From NCBI GenBank assembly GCA_014898415.1, contig RCTD01000002.1, forward strand, positions 744,001 to 808,000: 64,000 nucleotides of DNA. The letters run 5' to 3'. The position numbers and the translations under genes were made by a program. This DNA is from Stromatinia cepivora (lineage: Eukaryota; Ascomycota; Leotiomycetes; Helotiales; Sclerotiniaceae). The notes under the pieces were generated by a model. It was given only the letters and a program-made list of their open reading frames with translations, was not told where the DNA came from and did not search any database. Below, piece after piece: positions 34,425 through 45,574 of this stretch; the first letter of the stretch is position 1, and the number at the start of each line of letters is the position of its first letter.

Positions 34425-35812
34425 ATGGCATCTGGCCTGTTCTCCTCCTTCTCTAATAGCTCCGCACTCTCTTTTTTCTTCCCCGTGCCAGCCGCTTTCC
34501 TCACACAACTAACTCTCTCCTCCGTGGCCATCGGACTTGCTCCGGCCTACTCACTCAAAAGACTCGGCATTTTTCCATTGATTTCCGCATGTGTCTAGTC
34601 AATTTTAAATGGCGCTAAATTACAAATGCGCCCACGTTGGGCTTCATTATCTGGCGGCGCAAGCTTCATGTTCCTGCTGCAATATCTTGATTTGGGGCTG
34701 GTGAATCAATGGAATTGGCAGGATTTTGGACCAGCATCACATAGAGATTCCACTACAATAGAAAACCATCAGAAAGAGAGAAGTTCTAATGTGGAACAAG
34801 AGAAGGGTCACGGTATCTGGGAGAGATTTCGCTAGGCCTGGAGTAGCATGTTCGCTTTACGGCACGTTAATACTAGGCTGAGGCACGAAACACACCACTA
34901 TTCAAAGACTCGGACCCCAGCTTCGTTCCATCCAAGCTAGAGTTTCTGTTGAGGGAGAGCATCATAGCCCTGACCTGCTACCTCCTACTCGACCTCATGG
35001 CACAACGTCCATCCTCACCTAATGCTCCACAGCTTTTCGACGAAGCTTTGATCCCAGTGTTCCGAAGACTCGGCCGAAGACTCGGCGAGGTCACACTGCC
35101 GCAACTCCGTCTTCGTGCATTAAGCATTGCCGGCTTTGCTGTTACTTTCTGGGCACTCATTCGAGGGTATGCAGCTGCGGCAGGCGCACTTACCATGTCT
35201 TTGGGTCTGAATGAGCCGGGCGACTGGAGGCCGCCATTTGGTAGTCTAACGCAAGCGTACAGCGTGCAGAATCTTTGGGGGTAAGTTTTAATACCATATA
35301 GGCTCGATATGTTTTATCACTGACATTGAAATAGAAAAGTCTGGCACCAGAATTTGCGCAGCCTGCTTACTGGTCCTGCGGCTAAGATTACGTACGATGT
35401 GCTTCATCTACGACGAGGATCATCGCCGGCACGTTTCTTTAGCGTGATTATCACCTTTGCTCTGTCAGGAGTCATGCACTCGTGCGCGGGGATCACTGCA
35501 GGCATGTCACAAAAGCAGCTCAATGTTATCCATTTCTTTATCACGCAGGCACTTGGTGTGATTATCGAGGATCTCATACGGCTGGCCTTCTTGAGAGCTA
35601 CGAGGCAGGGGAGTAAAAAGGGAAAGATTGAGCCTCCATCATTGGCGCATAAGATCATCGGATACTTGTGGGCAGCTTCGTTCATGACTTGGTCTGCGCC
35701 TCTATGGTTATACCCTGAAGCTTCGAAGCCGGCATCACCAGGGATGAACAGCAGTTTCGTACCTTATAGTATCATAAAGGCACGGAAGATGGGTGATTTA
35801 CGTGCGGGATAG
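34425..35812 (+). pseudogene. wax-synthase/MBOAT-type membrane acyltransferase, disrupted
   Basis: Two exon regions, 34425-35280 and 35335-35812, are joined by a GTAAGT-ATAG intron that restores LWG/KVWHQNLR. The C-terminal half shows the family marks: WHQNLR, then FALSGVMHSCAG with the putative catalytic His, and several hydrophobic helices (ALGVIIEDLIRLAFL, IGYLWAASFMTWSAPLW). The N-terminal half is broken by TAG at 34596-34598, TAG at 34833-34835 and a frame change at about 34876-34880. Protein-like sequence continues across each break. Related fungal acyltransferases often sit in secondary-metabolite clusters (TRI7-type and similar), but no synthase gene is near, so the original substrate is unknown. 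The gene is probably dead. The 35 kb half alone could encode only a fragment. Confidence 0.7.
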
Positions 35813-38800
35813 ACTGATATAGGAATGGCATTGTACCATACTCTTTAATAGAATGGGCTGTATTTGCAAGCTGAAGATCGTCCGTTTCTTGAGATGCCGT
35901 GTTCTCTGTGCTCACATTTTGTGATGTATGTAGAAAATCACCAAGTAATACAAACTACTAATCAAACATAACGAGGAACACACCCACTTTGCATGACATA
36001 TCCTTCTCCTCCGTCTAGCACCAAACATTAGCTTGATATATTGCTTCAACTGTAGGACTCCTTTCAAGCTTTGTACATAACATGAATCTAGTTATCCTGA
36101 ATGTATTGCTGATCCCTTATTCGTGAAGAGCAGATAGCTCATTATTACTAAGGGCTTTGGTAAAATAGGAGAAAAGACCAAGCAGAGTATATTTGACAGG
36201 CTGAGCAAATGAGAGAGGACGTGATTTATGCTAAGTCCAAAACTTTATGATGAACTTAGGGTTCTGTTTGTGCTGTTTAAAATTCTAGAAAACAGTATCC
36301 GACCGAAAACCTTGAATCAAGCCAGCTTCAATAAAGTCGAATGAATCTCGTAAACATTCTATCATGTATAAAGAGCTTGAACATTATTACTTTTCAAATT
36401 CATTGCAAATGATAGTTACGAGTTGAAAACATTCTCAATACGGGTAGGCCACAAACATTTCTGATTCAGAGTAGAATTATATATTTTGGATGCACTACTC
36501 ATCTTATTAATTCGTAATACTTGCGTCGTATTTTGAGCTTTGAGAGTAGACGCCGAAGCAAAGGACTCGTATGGCCATCATTTCGTTCTTTGAAATCTTC
36601 AAAAACCGAGTATGATATATCTTATGCTTCATTTTGTGCTTCGACTGTTCAGATCGGCAGCTGGGGAAGTTGATTCAAAAATTGATACATCATCATCCAA
36701 AATGCCGGGAAATGAAATTGACCCTTTAAGGCCAGTACATCAACTCGCGAGATCAAGAAATGAGTGGAAATTACGATGAAGCAAAGGTTGATTGCATGAG
36801 AGTAGGATAATACGAAGTATTGCGGGAACCCGCATTCATCAAACAGCAATTTCGCTGCAAATTCGGGAAAGAGACTTGCCAGCCCATATTGAACAGATAT
36901 CTGTGGTAAGAGCACTAGCTTCATGATAAAACATTACTCGAAAGGGGCTCGACCGCGACTGTAGAGGTCTCTTTAGTATCCCGTCGATTAAAAATACAAT
37001 GGACCAAGCAGTAAAGTTGAGACCAGCGCAGTATTGTCACTGTATTCATAGATATTCTAAACCTGCACACCTAGAAGACCGAGGTAACTTCGCGAAACCA
37101 TTTCTATAGAAGAAGGCGGCGTTGATGCATTTCATGTTCGTAACAAAGTGCATTCACATTGTCTTCCGGGTGTTGAAGTTATGTGAACTTACGTGACAAA
37201 ATCCCGGTTTGAGTGTGAGCACGAGTATGAGCTTCCCAACAATGAAAAAGCGGTCGACTTGTCATTTTCAATATCTCTTTTTGAATTAGACTATGAAGAT
37301 AATTGCGAAGATAATGTGTCGAAGAGATCCTGAAAAAATTGAGTGTCTAATAATCTTGTTTGAAACGATTCGAACACTTCTTTTCACTGATGAAAAAGAA
37401 ACACGCACGAGCCCCAACTTAGTTTCACGTTAAGCCTACCACGTGATTCTCGAGAAAGTGATATGATGATAATTCTTAGAATTCCTTCTTGAATCAAAGC
37501 TTGACGTTCGGTGTAGAAACTTGTTGATAGATATAGGATCCAGGGCTAGGAACCTAGGAACCTAGGAACATGCAATATGGAACCGAAATACTCCTCACGG
37601 CAGCACGCGCCCGTTTGTGAGTACTTGCAAATTTTATTCGATTGGAGGCTGTTTGCTAAGCTTATATTAGGTATATATATACATATATATTGATCAACGC
37701 CTCTAGGAAAGTCTTCCATTTTTCAACCAGCCAGCTCATCGCCCTTCAACTCGTACAACAATATCAGTTGTGCTTTGCAAAGGCTTCAGCATAGCATGCA
37801 TGAGCGGTTGGTAGCCGAAACAGAAATCTCCAAGAATTCTCAGTCTACCTCCCAGCTTCGGTAGCGTTGATATATTTATGACCTGTGTGGTATTTGTTTC
37901 TTGACAAGTACACCCTCAAGTACGAAAGTGCCTTCCTTTAGTTGTGTATTTCTTATGTTCTCTCCCACGACTCTTATAGTTTATTTGACTGAGAATATCT
38001 AGGTCAGTACAAGTCAGTCAGTGCATACATAACTTTGAAAGTCCCACCCACGACTCTAATGTTTGGCATCAGTGGAATGGCAAGAATTTCCATCCGCGCC
38101 AATAACGCTCAGTTCCTACTGATTATATCTTTTTAGCTCATTCATCTGCGTCAAACTACTCTGTACAATCAAAATGGAATCAAGAGATATGAAGAATACC
38201 TGGCTAAATGGGTGCTCTCTATTATTACCATCATCTTTTGGACATTAAATTCCAGCTCTGAGGTTAGGTCATTATGCACGCCATCATGTCCGGATTTTCT
38301 CAGTGGAGTTGCCTATGTGCTATGTGGGGGCTGCCGGATGAATTCAACAAATCCAACAAATCCAACAAGATACCAACAAAGATAAGCATGTATCTATTTT
38401 TGAAACCAACAATCAACAAGACAACAATGTCTAGTACTTCATGGACCTTGTTAAGTAATGAATGATATTAATGAATGATTGCTGCAAGTGCAGTCAATCA
38501 ATTATAATTATGGAAAGGATGAATTTACATATATATCTGTTCCGAGTCTCTTTCGGAACGTTTTTGGGCTTCGGGATAAGGTACCCCAGGAAGCTCGGCT
38601 GCAGACATCTTCTGCATGCCAGCATGTCAGCATGGCTCCAGACTTCCTAGCCATCCCTAGATGAAAATCACACCTTCCTCATTATAGGCGACGACATCAT
38701 CCAATGATATGTAAGTGGCTTTACAATTTTGCCAATTTATCCATTTTTCATGTGGATTCATGAGTGGGAACTGTTTCTATCGCGATAAGTTGTCATTTTG

Positions 38801-39384
38801 AGAAGAAGTGCGTTTTTAGCAAATAGACTACTCTGTGGTCTGTACATAGGTGCATATTTTAGCAAGAAAAACTTCCCATGTCTATTTTCTCAAGCTTAAA
38901 GTCAGTAGTATGGCTCGTACATAACCAACCACTTATATTCCATAAATCTACTCCATCATCGGACAATTGTCCAACTGCGGAAATGAAGAATAAGATCAAA
39001 TTGAGATTTCGGTCACCGGAACATTACGCCGGGGGGTAGACGTTTTATCATGCTGCCGCATCTGCGCTGTGCACTTAATTATGCACACTGTTCTCAAGTT
39101 GCACTCATTTTATTTGGACCAGTTAGACATTTCATTTCTTCTCTACTTCTATACATTTCCGCAGTTTCCTTTCCTGCAGTTACCCGGAATTCTTTTGTCA
39201 GAAATCCTTGCTGCATATTATGGGAGTTTTATGCCCCACCCTGGAGCCACACCATTGAATTCAAGCAATAACAAATACTCGTACGCTGCCCTTGCACAAT
39301 GGTCTCTATTTCTGGCTTTTTAAATAAATTCCATGCCATGTCACCGAGCGTTATTTCTTACTCCGATAACCATTCTACCATCCG
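35813..39384. other. long gene-poor region
   Basis: About 3.6 kb with no supported gene. It contains three exact copies of CTAGGAAC at 37546-37569 and an AT-rich palindromic run at about 37670-37690. A short protein-like frame at 38479-38664 is reported separately. The last few hundred bases are the promoter and leader of the large gene that follows. Confidence 0.5.
37546..37569. repeat. three tandem copies of CTAGGAAC
   Basis: Exact 8-bp unit, three times in a row. Confidence 0.85.
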
Positions 39385-42300
39385 ATGACCCCATCAAAAC
39401 CAGCGACGATGGGGAAAAGGGACGACATATGTTCTATTCTTGGGTATGAAAAAGATAAACCTACCAAAGATTGTCGAAATCTGTTAAAAGCCACTTCTGC
39501 GTTCCTGGCCGACTATGAAGCTCGTGGGAACAAGGTTTATGGTAGAAAAGCCGAGTCCATTGGAGGTCGGCTGTGTGCGCTGAATTTTCTCGAGGAAGAA
39601 GGCAGAGGGGAGAGATTTTGGCCGCCCACATCAGATGGAAGCCTGGTTTACGAAGAAGCCCGTGATAAAGAAATGTTAGTGAAGTTTTCTTTTTTTGTCT
39701 ATGCTGCTGTATTCTGAGCATTCTGATTTTAGTATCGTCGATCACGTAGCCGACCTTTTTCTCATCCACGCACGATCCAACTATGGCAAACTGGTGTGTA
39801 CTACTCTTGTCTAATTTTTTTTTTCTCATGAAATATGGCACGTCTGATGGATGGGTCTCGCTTTGTTTCTCATGATTTGCGAGCATGTTAATTTCCCGTG
39901 TGGGAGCTAACGCCACAATCCTGCAGCATGCGAAACGGAGGAGCCAAAAATACAATGCCACCTCCCCATCATCAAATGTTAACAATGAACATATTAGCAA
40001 TAAGCCCCCGACCTCGATTACACCTGAGGTATTTCTTTCTGTAACAATTCAATGTGTGTTCTTGTACACTAACCGTGCGCATAGGAAACGTACATAGAAG
40101 ACGAAGAACCACAATTCACTTATAGTTCATCTTTAATGACCATTAAGCCGGAACTATGTCTTACTCCCTGGTTAGATCCGCCAAAAAGATTTGATCGTAA
40201 CGTGGCTATGCCATGGGCAGAAAGCCTTAACCCAAAGAGCCTTCCAGATCCCCCTGTACGATTAGGGAAGAACTGGTTATCACAGGTTGTGCCCTCAATT
40301 GTATACTTTCCCATGGATGTTAACTTGAGTGTAGGAGATTGTGAGGTGGCCCGCGGCAATTGATAAGGAAATTCAGTACTTTATGCATCGATGGGTATTC
40401 TATTATACCACGGATTTGGAGAACGGGGCAGATGATGGAATTCAAAGTCTTGTGGATCTTTTGAGAAACGACAAGGGCGCGAGTACGGAGCTTGACAGTA
40501 CACAACTTCGAGAATTCGAGAAGCGAGTCGTTGATAGAGTGAAATTTTTCACAGAGACATTCGTTAATCATCAGTTTGTTGAATTGCAAGCCGACGGTGT
40601 CCCTCAGATGACGGCAAGATTTCGCGCAATATGGACAACTCTCAAGTATGAAACACCCACTCCTCGCGTTAGTCATCGACGCCGTAGTGTTGAAAAAGAA
40701 GTGCCGAAAGAGAGCCCCCGGAAGCGAAGAAAACTTTCGAAGAAGGCTGAAGAAAATGCGCTGGATGGCAATCGACCAAAGAGGAAACCTTGGAGCGAAC
40801 ATGCCTGGAGGCGCAAGACGATTCCTCCTCCCGCGGATATGACCTTTCCAAATTTGTTGTCCAGAAAAAGTTCTAACATCGATCCCGTGACCGCGGTAGA
40901 GTCACCCCGAGACGCTGTAGATGAAGAAGAGAGTGAAGAAGAAGTATTTGAAAACTGTGAGACAGGCGAAGGGTCTGAGGTGCGATCTACCATATCACAA
41001 ACTCCATTTCCGTCCGCATGACTGATTATGTTTAGACTACGGTGCGAAGTTCAAAGATATCAGTTGAGATCCCTCCACCCAACAAAGCTATGGCTTCCAA
41101 ATGCGATGCGATCATCGACATGGAAGAGGAATCTACCATAGAGGTTTTACAGTTCGAGGCGACAGTTATCGAAATATCAGACGATGAACACTTTAGTGAG
41201 ACAGCAAAAGCATTACTGCTTACTCGAGAAAAAAACACAAAAGACCCATCTCCGAACCCAGATGATATACTGGCATCTGAAATTATGCCTCCACAAATTG
41301 AAGACGAAGTTTCCGAAGCCAAATTAATTCTTCCGCGCCAGTCGAACAAGATATCCGAGGATTGTGGTGGTCTCTCACAAGAGCCTCAGATATCAGATGT
41401 CACTGTCACCCCAAAGCAATCATTGGAAATAGTTACAGTTGGGTCTGGAGTCAACAAAGTGATGGATGCTCAAAAACGAGTGACTGGTAGTGACCAAGGA
41501 TCACCCCAGGCCGAGCCTCAGAGTCAGCTTCCAGAGACTGCAATTGCATCTTCCGTACCTACCATCAATGGAACGCCAGAAGATTTTGTCGAAGCGAGCA
41601 CCCAGCCTGTGGACCTTGATGAGCACAAAAATTCTTCTAGGCACGAGTTGGTGAAAGCGGCAAGTCCAACGCAGATAGCGGGCCAAACCGATGAGCTTAT
41701 GAGAGGTGTCGCTTCACCACATCAAACAGCAACAGAGAATCAAAGTCACAATGCTCCCACCTCCACCGTGCCGTCGACGAACACTTCATCAGACAATCCA
41801 AAAAAATATGGTCCTTTTCACGACCTTGAATTTTTGAACCACCTATTTTCATCGAGTGGCTCACGGCCCGTGGATATCAACCGTCCGCCCAGTATCTCCA
41901 GTATTTCCCCAACATCAAGCACAGAGGCCCATACACGTGAACTGGGTATAAATTTCAGTTCTGTCAACGCCATCCAAAACTCTGTGTTGCCACGAACCTC
42001 ACCCTCGGTTGAGTCTAATTTGAATAGTGATCCGCACAACAAACTCCCGAGCAAGGACGAGATACCCGTAGTTAGTCAAACTGCAGTTTGCCAACCCGTC
42101 GTTGAAGAATCAAAGCATTCAGCGCACAGCCCGGAAACTGTCCATCCTCAATCAGGCGACTCCATCAAGATTCCCATTATAGATGTTTCAGAAACACCAC
42201 GGAAATTATTCGAGAAAAGTGCACGAACCCCACTACCATCAGTTCCATTGTCATCAAAGAGTGAGCAGAAAATGGCAAACAGATCGCCTACTGCTCAACA

Positions 42301-45300
42301 ATCTACCACGACCATTGGAGAACGCCACAAGCCACCTCGATCACCGCAAATGGTATCGCAGAAGCCTGCTCAAAGCTCTCAAGCACCCATGCGCGATCCA
42401 TTGATTGCCACTTTCCAGCCTATAAATCGTCCAACGAATGGATTCAATTCTTCTTCTCCCTCAAATTACCCACCGCCGTTGGCAACAGAACCACCTCAAC
42501 CTTCTCCTGTCCCCGCAACTCAAAATTCCGCAACGAGTATATATCATCCACCTATGGCATCGCAAGAAGTACTAAGTCGAAAGGAGAGCGGGGATACAAA
42601 TCAGCATTACAAGCAGAATGAACCCATACCCGCTCAAAATATTGTATGTGAAAGTACCCTCCCCGGTACATTATCGGGATCATCCTGGGCCCGAGATGTC
42701 CATATAAATTCATATTCTATGAACAAGCAGAACGGAGTGTATCCGATGGCCTTTATCAATAAATCGATAGCATCAAGCAGCGGCATATGGATGCAGGAAG
42801 CTTCCCGAAAAAGGCCACTAGAACGAACAAGTACAAAACCTCGGAAAACAAAGTCAAGGAAGAAGTCAGGGCCGCCCGAAAAGCCGACTACGAAATCTGC
42901 CACTGCTAAATACTCACAAGCCCAACCGGCCCATGCAGACCAAGATGTGCCATCTTCGGCCATGCAAACAGAATCACCACGGCAGCCTATTCATGGCCGG
43001 GAGCATTCCCCTAAGCCACCACATCTAGAACTCATCAATCATTTACGAAGTATGGATGAGAAGATGGGGGTGAACTCAGGAGCTCCTCGACACCCCGCTT
43101 CCAACACGACAAACTTACCTCCGCCCGCATCAAACCAACAGCCAATCAATCACGCGGAGAACATAGGTCGGAATACGATGTACTACGATGTAAGGCAAGA
43201 ACAAAACTTGTTGAATTACATCGCCTTGCAGGAAAAGATGCATTCAACAGGTGGTCGATCCTCTCAAGATTGGGGCAAGGTCAAGACTTCCGTGGATGTG
43301 CATCATGCGACTTCCGTTGCTTCTCCAGCGCAATCCTACCGACCTTCCAGCATGTCACAGATACAGCCTTCACCTCCAGAAAATCCAATTGCTCGAACGG
43401 AGCAAGCCACGGTTGAGTATGGCATGCAACAAAATAAAAGATCGCCTAATGTTGGAGAACAAAATCAAATAAATTTCCCAAGTAGCCAACAGCGAGGTCG
43501 CAACCATCCTAAGGCTAGCGAACAATCCAAAATTAATCCTGGAATGGGTACAACTCAGACACAGACGCCGTCTAACGTCAATGCCAAAAGCAGTTTTATC
43601 GCTGAGAATCGCAGTCAATCGTCAAATTCTGCACATATTGGTCATTCCGAACCAGCGCGTTCTTTGGAGACAGGAATAAGGCAGGAGGCACTCATGGCTA
43701 ACGGAACAGGGTCTATAATTCCCAAAAGTACTGCAGTGACTGATTCTAACACACCACGAAATCTCCCAGACCCACAAGGAACACAAAATCGCGGATATCG
43801 GTCACAGGATCCATGGTGGAACTCTTTAGCAGCCAATTACGGCATCGAGAAAATATCACAACCAACATCGAGACATGGCCCGCAGCCTGCTCCTAGTGTG
43901 CTACGCGATCGCTCAGTGGGTAATGCTGCACCCGTTTCGACAGTACAGACTGCGCCGCAAATTCAAGCAGAAAGTCAGGAGTACCTACCTGACACGAGAA
44001 AAGTGGCATCCTCAATTACAGAACGTCCGCATTCCACGGGTATTGAGTCCTCCAAGCTATTGCGCCAAACTCCAGAAAGTCAGCATGTCAATCACTCTTC
44101 GGTGCAGCCATCTAATATACAAGGTTCACCGCCACAAAGCTACTCTGGTAAGCAATATGCGACACAACCATCACCAATGCAGCAATCGAATTCAGCAGTT
44201 CAAATTTTGCAGCCTCGGTCGGGCACAGGGACTTCAACTCCGCTTAACCAATTTTCGAATCAAGCTCTAAGCCCCCCGTCATACGGAAGGGTTCCATCCC
44301 CCAAAAATCAGTTTCATCAGTCTTCAAGCCAACCGTCTAGTCATCCTAACGCATCATTAAAGGCCCGATATACTAGCGATACAATCGGGCGACCTCTTAA
44401 TACACAAACTTCCAATTTTCAACACCACCCTCTTAGTCAATCACCTGTGCAACCCGCGACTATTCAGAATGCAGTGCCGCAAAATCAATTTACAAATCAA
44501 TCACCGACACAGTTCTCTCCCATTCAAGCGTCATCTCCGCAGAACCAATATACTGCCGCATCTGTAAATAAACAGGCTTCTTTAGCTCCAGTTGCCAACA
44601 ACGCAGAGTACAACGAGCGACAGGACCACGCAGCTCCACAATATCAGTACCATAAACGGCCGCAGCAACCGATTGAACCTCAAGCATTCACGATGCAGGC
44701 ACAACAGAAAATCTACAATGGGCAACAACCTCATGATTGGACAAAATATCGATTGAAAGACGCGAGTCCTCAGACCACAATGCACTCGATCAATTCATCT
44801 CCCAGACAACTTCCTAGTACTAAAAATCAAGTTATAAACGCATCTCCAGTGCAACCTTCAACAATCCAAATCCCCACAACTCGGTCGCCATCGGCCTCTA
44901 CCATGCCTACTATACTCAATCCCAGTCTTCCGCCAACACCTCCAACCCCAGCTGTGATTCCTACCCCGAAATCAGACCCCATGTCCCTATATCCGCCGGG
45001 AAACTATCCTCTTGCAGGGATTTCTCCGCGACATCTGGCACCGGACGTCATTTCAAACCCTACAGTTGATAACACCCCCCGATATTACCCCGGGGTGAGG
45101 GTTCGTCCGCTACAACAGACACCGGCGGCAATTTCCACCCCCAGACTTGACACCACCTCTCAATACTCGCCTTCGACTCATCCACTAGCCACTCCACAAC
45201 AAACGCCCACAACGCCACAAGAATCCGGACCGAAACTCGACTTCTATCTGCAACGATCCAATGCCATCATTGACACGAGTATTTCCTTCTCTTACCATTA

Positions 45301-45574
45301 CATGGAAGCGCTCTCCCTATCCAACCTGTTCTCCTTTTTCTCACAACGCTCCGGCATATCTCTGGAGAGATTAGATGAACTTACCTTCCGATGCATGTTT
45401 GGAGAGTATCAACAATTTGTGATTGGAAAGAATATGGGAGACGGGGAATGGAAACGGGCTCGGAAGAGAATTTGGAGAAATTGGGACAGAGAAGTGAGGA
45501 CGGCGAAACAAAAGGGAGATGATGAGGACGAGGAATTCTGGGAGGTTAACATTTTGATTGGGAAATGTGCGTAG
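39385..45574 (+). CDS. large, mostly disordered protein of unknown function
   Basis: Six exons fit: 39385-39674, 39733-39793, 39927-40028, 40085-40330, 40377-40979 and 41036-45574, about 1,946 residues. Intron 4 (46 nt, GTAGGA...TTCAG) is the least certain. The N-terminal part (about residues 1-300) looks folded: KRDDICSILGYEKDKPTKDC, RNLLKATSAFLADYEARG, then EIQYFMHRWVFYYTTDLENG-type sequence. A basic KR-rich segment (SPRKRRKLSKKAEE) resembles a nuclear localisation signal. Residues of about 480-1830 are Gln/Ser/Pro/Asn-rich without repeats of fixed length. The last 110 residues look folded again (FSYHYMEALSLSNLFSFFSQ, RMFGEYQQFV-like, WKRARKRIWRNWDREVRTAK). A nuclear or chromatin-related scaffold is a guess from composition; no domain is recognised. 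Confidence 0.8.

Noticed and set aside
36649..36924. Minus-strand 91-residue frame with hydrophobic stretches
   Set aside because: Isolated in an AT-rich desert, with no motif, intron or conserved pattern visible; likely chance.
40320..40380. Frame change suggesting the large gene is two genes or broken
   Set aside because: A 46-nt intron with GT and AG ends and a possible branch site restores the frame; all six exons then sum to a whole number of codons. It remains the weakest junction.
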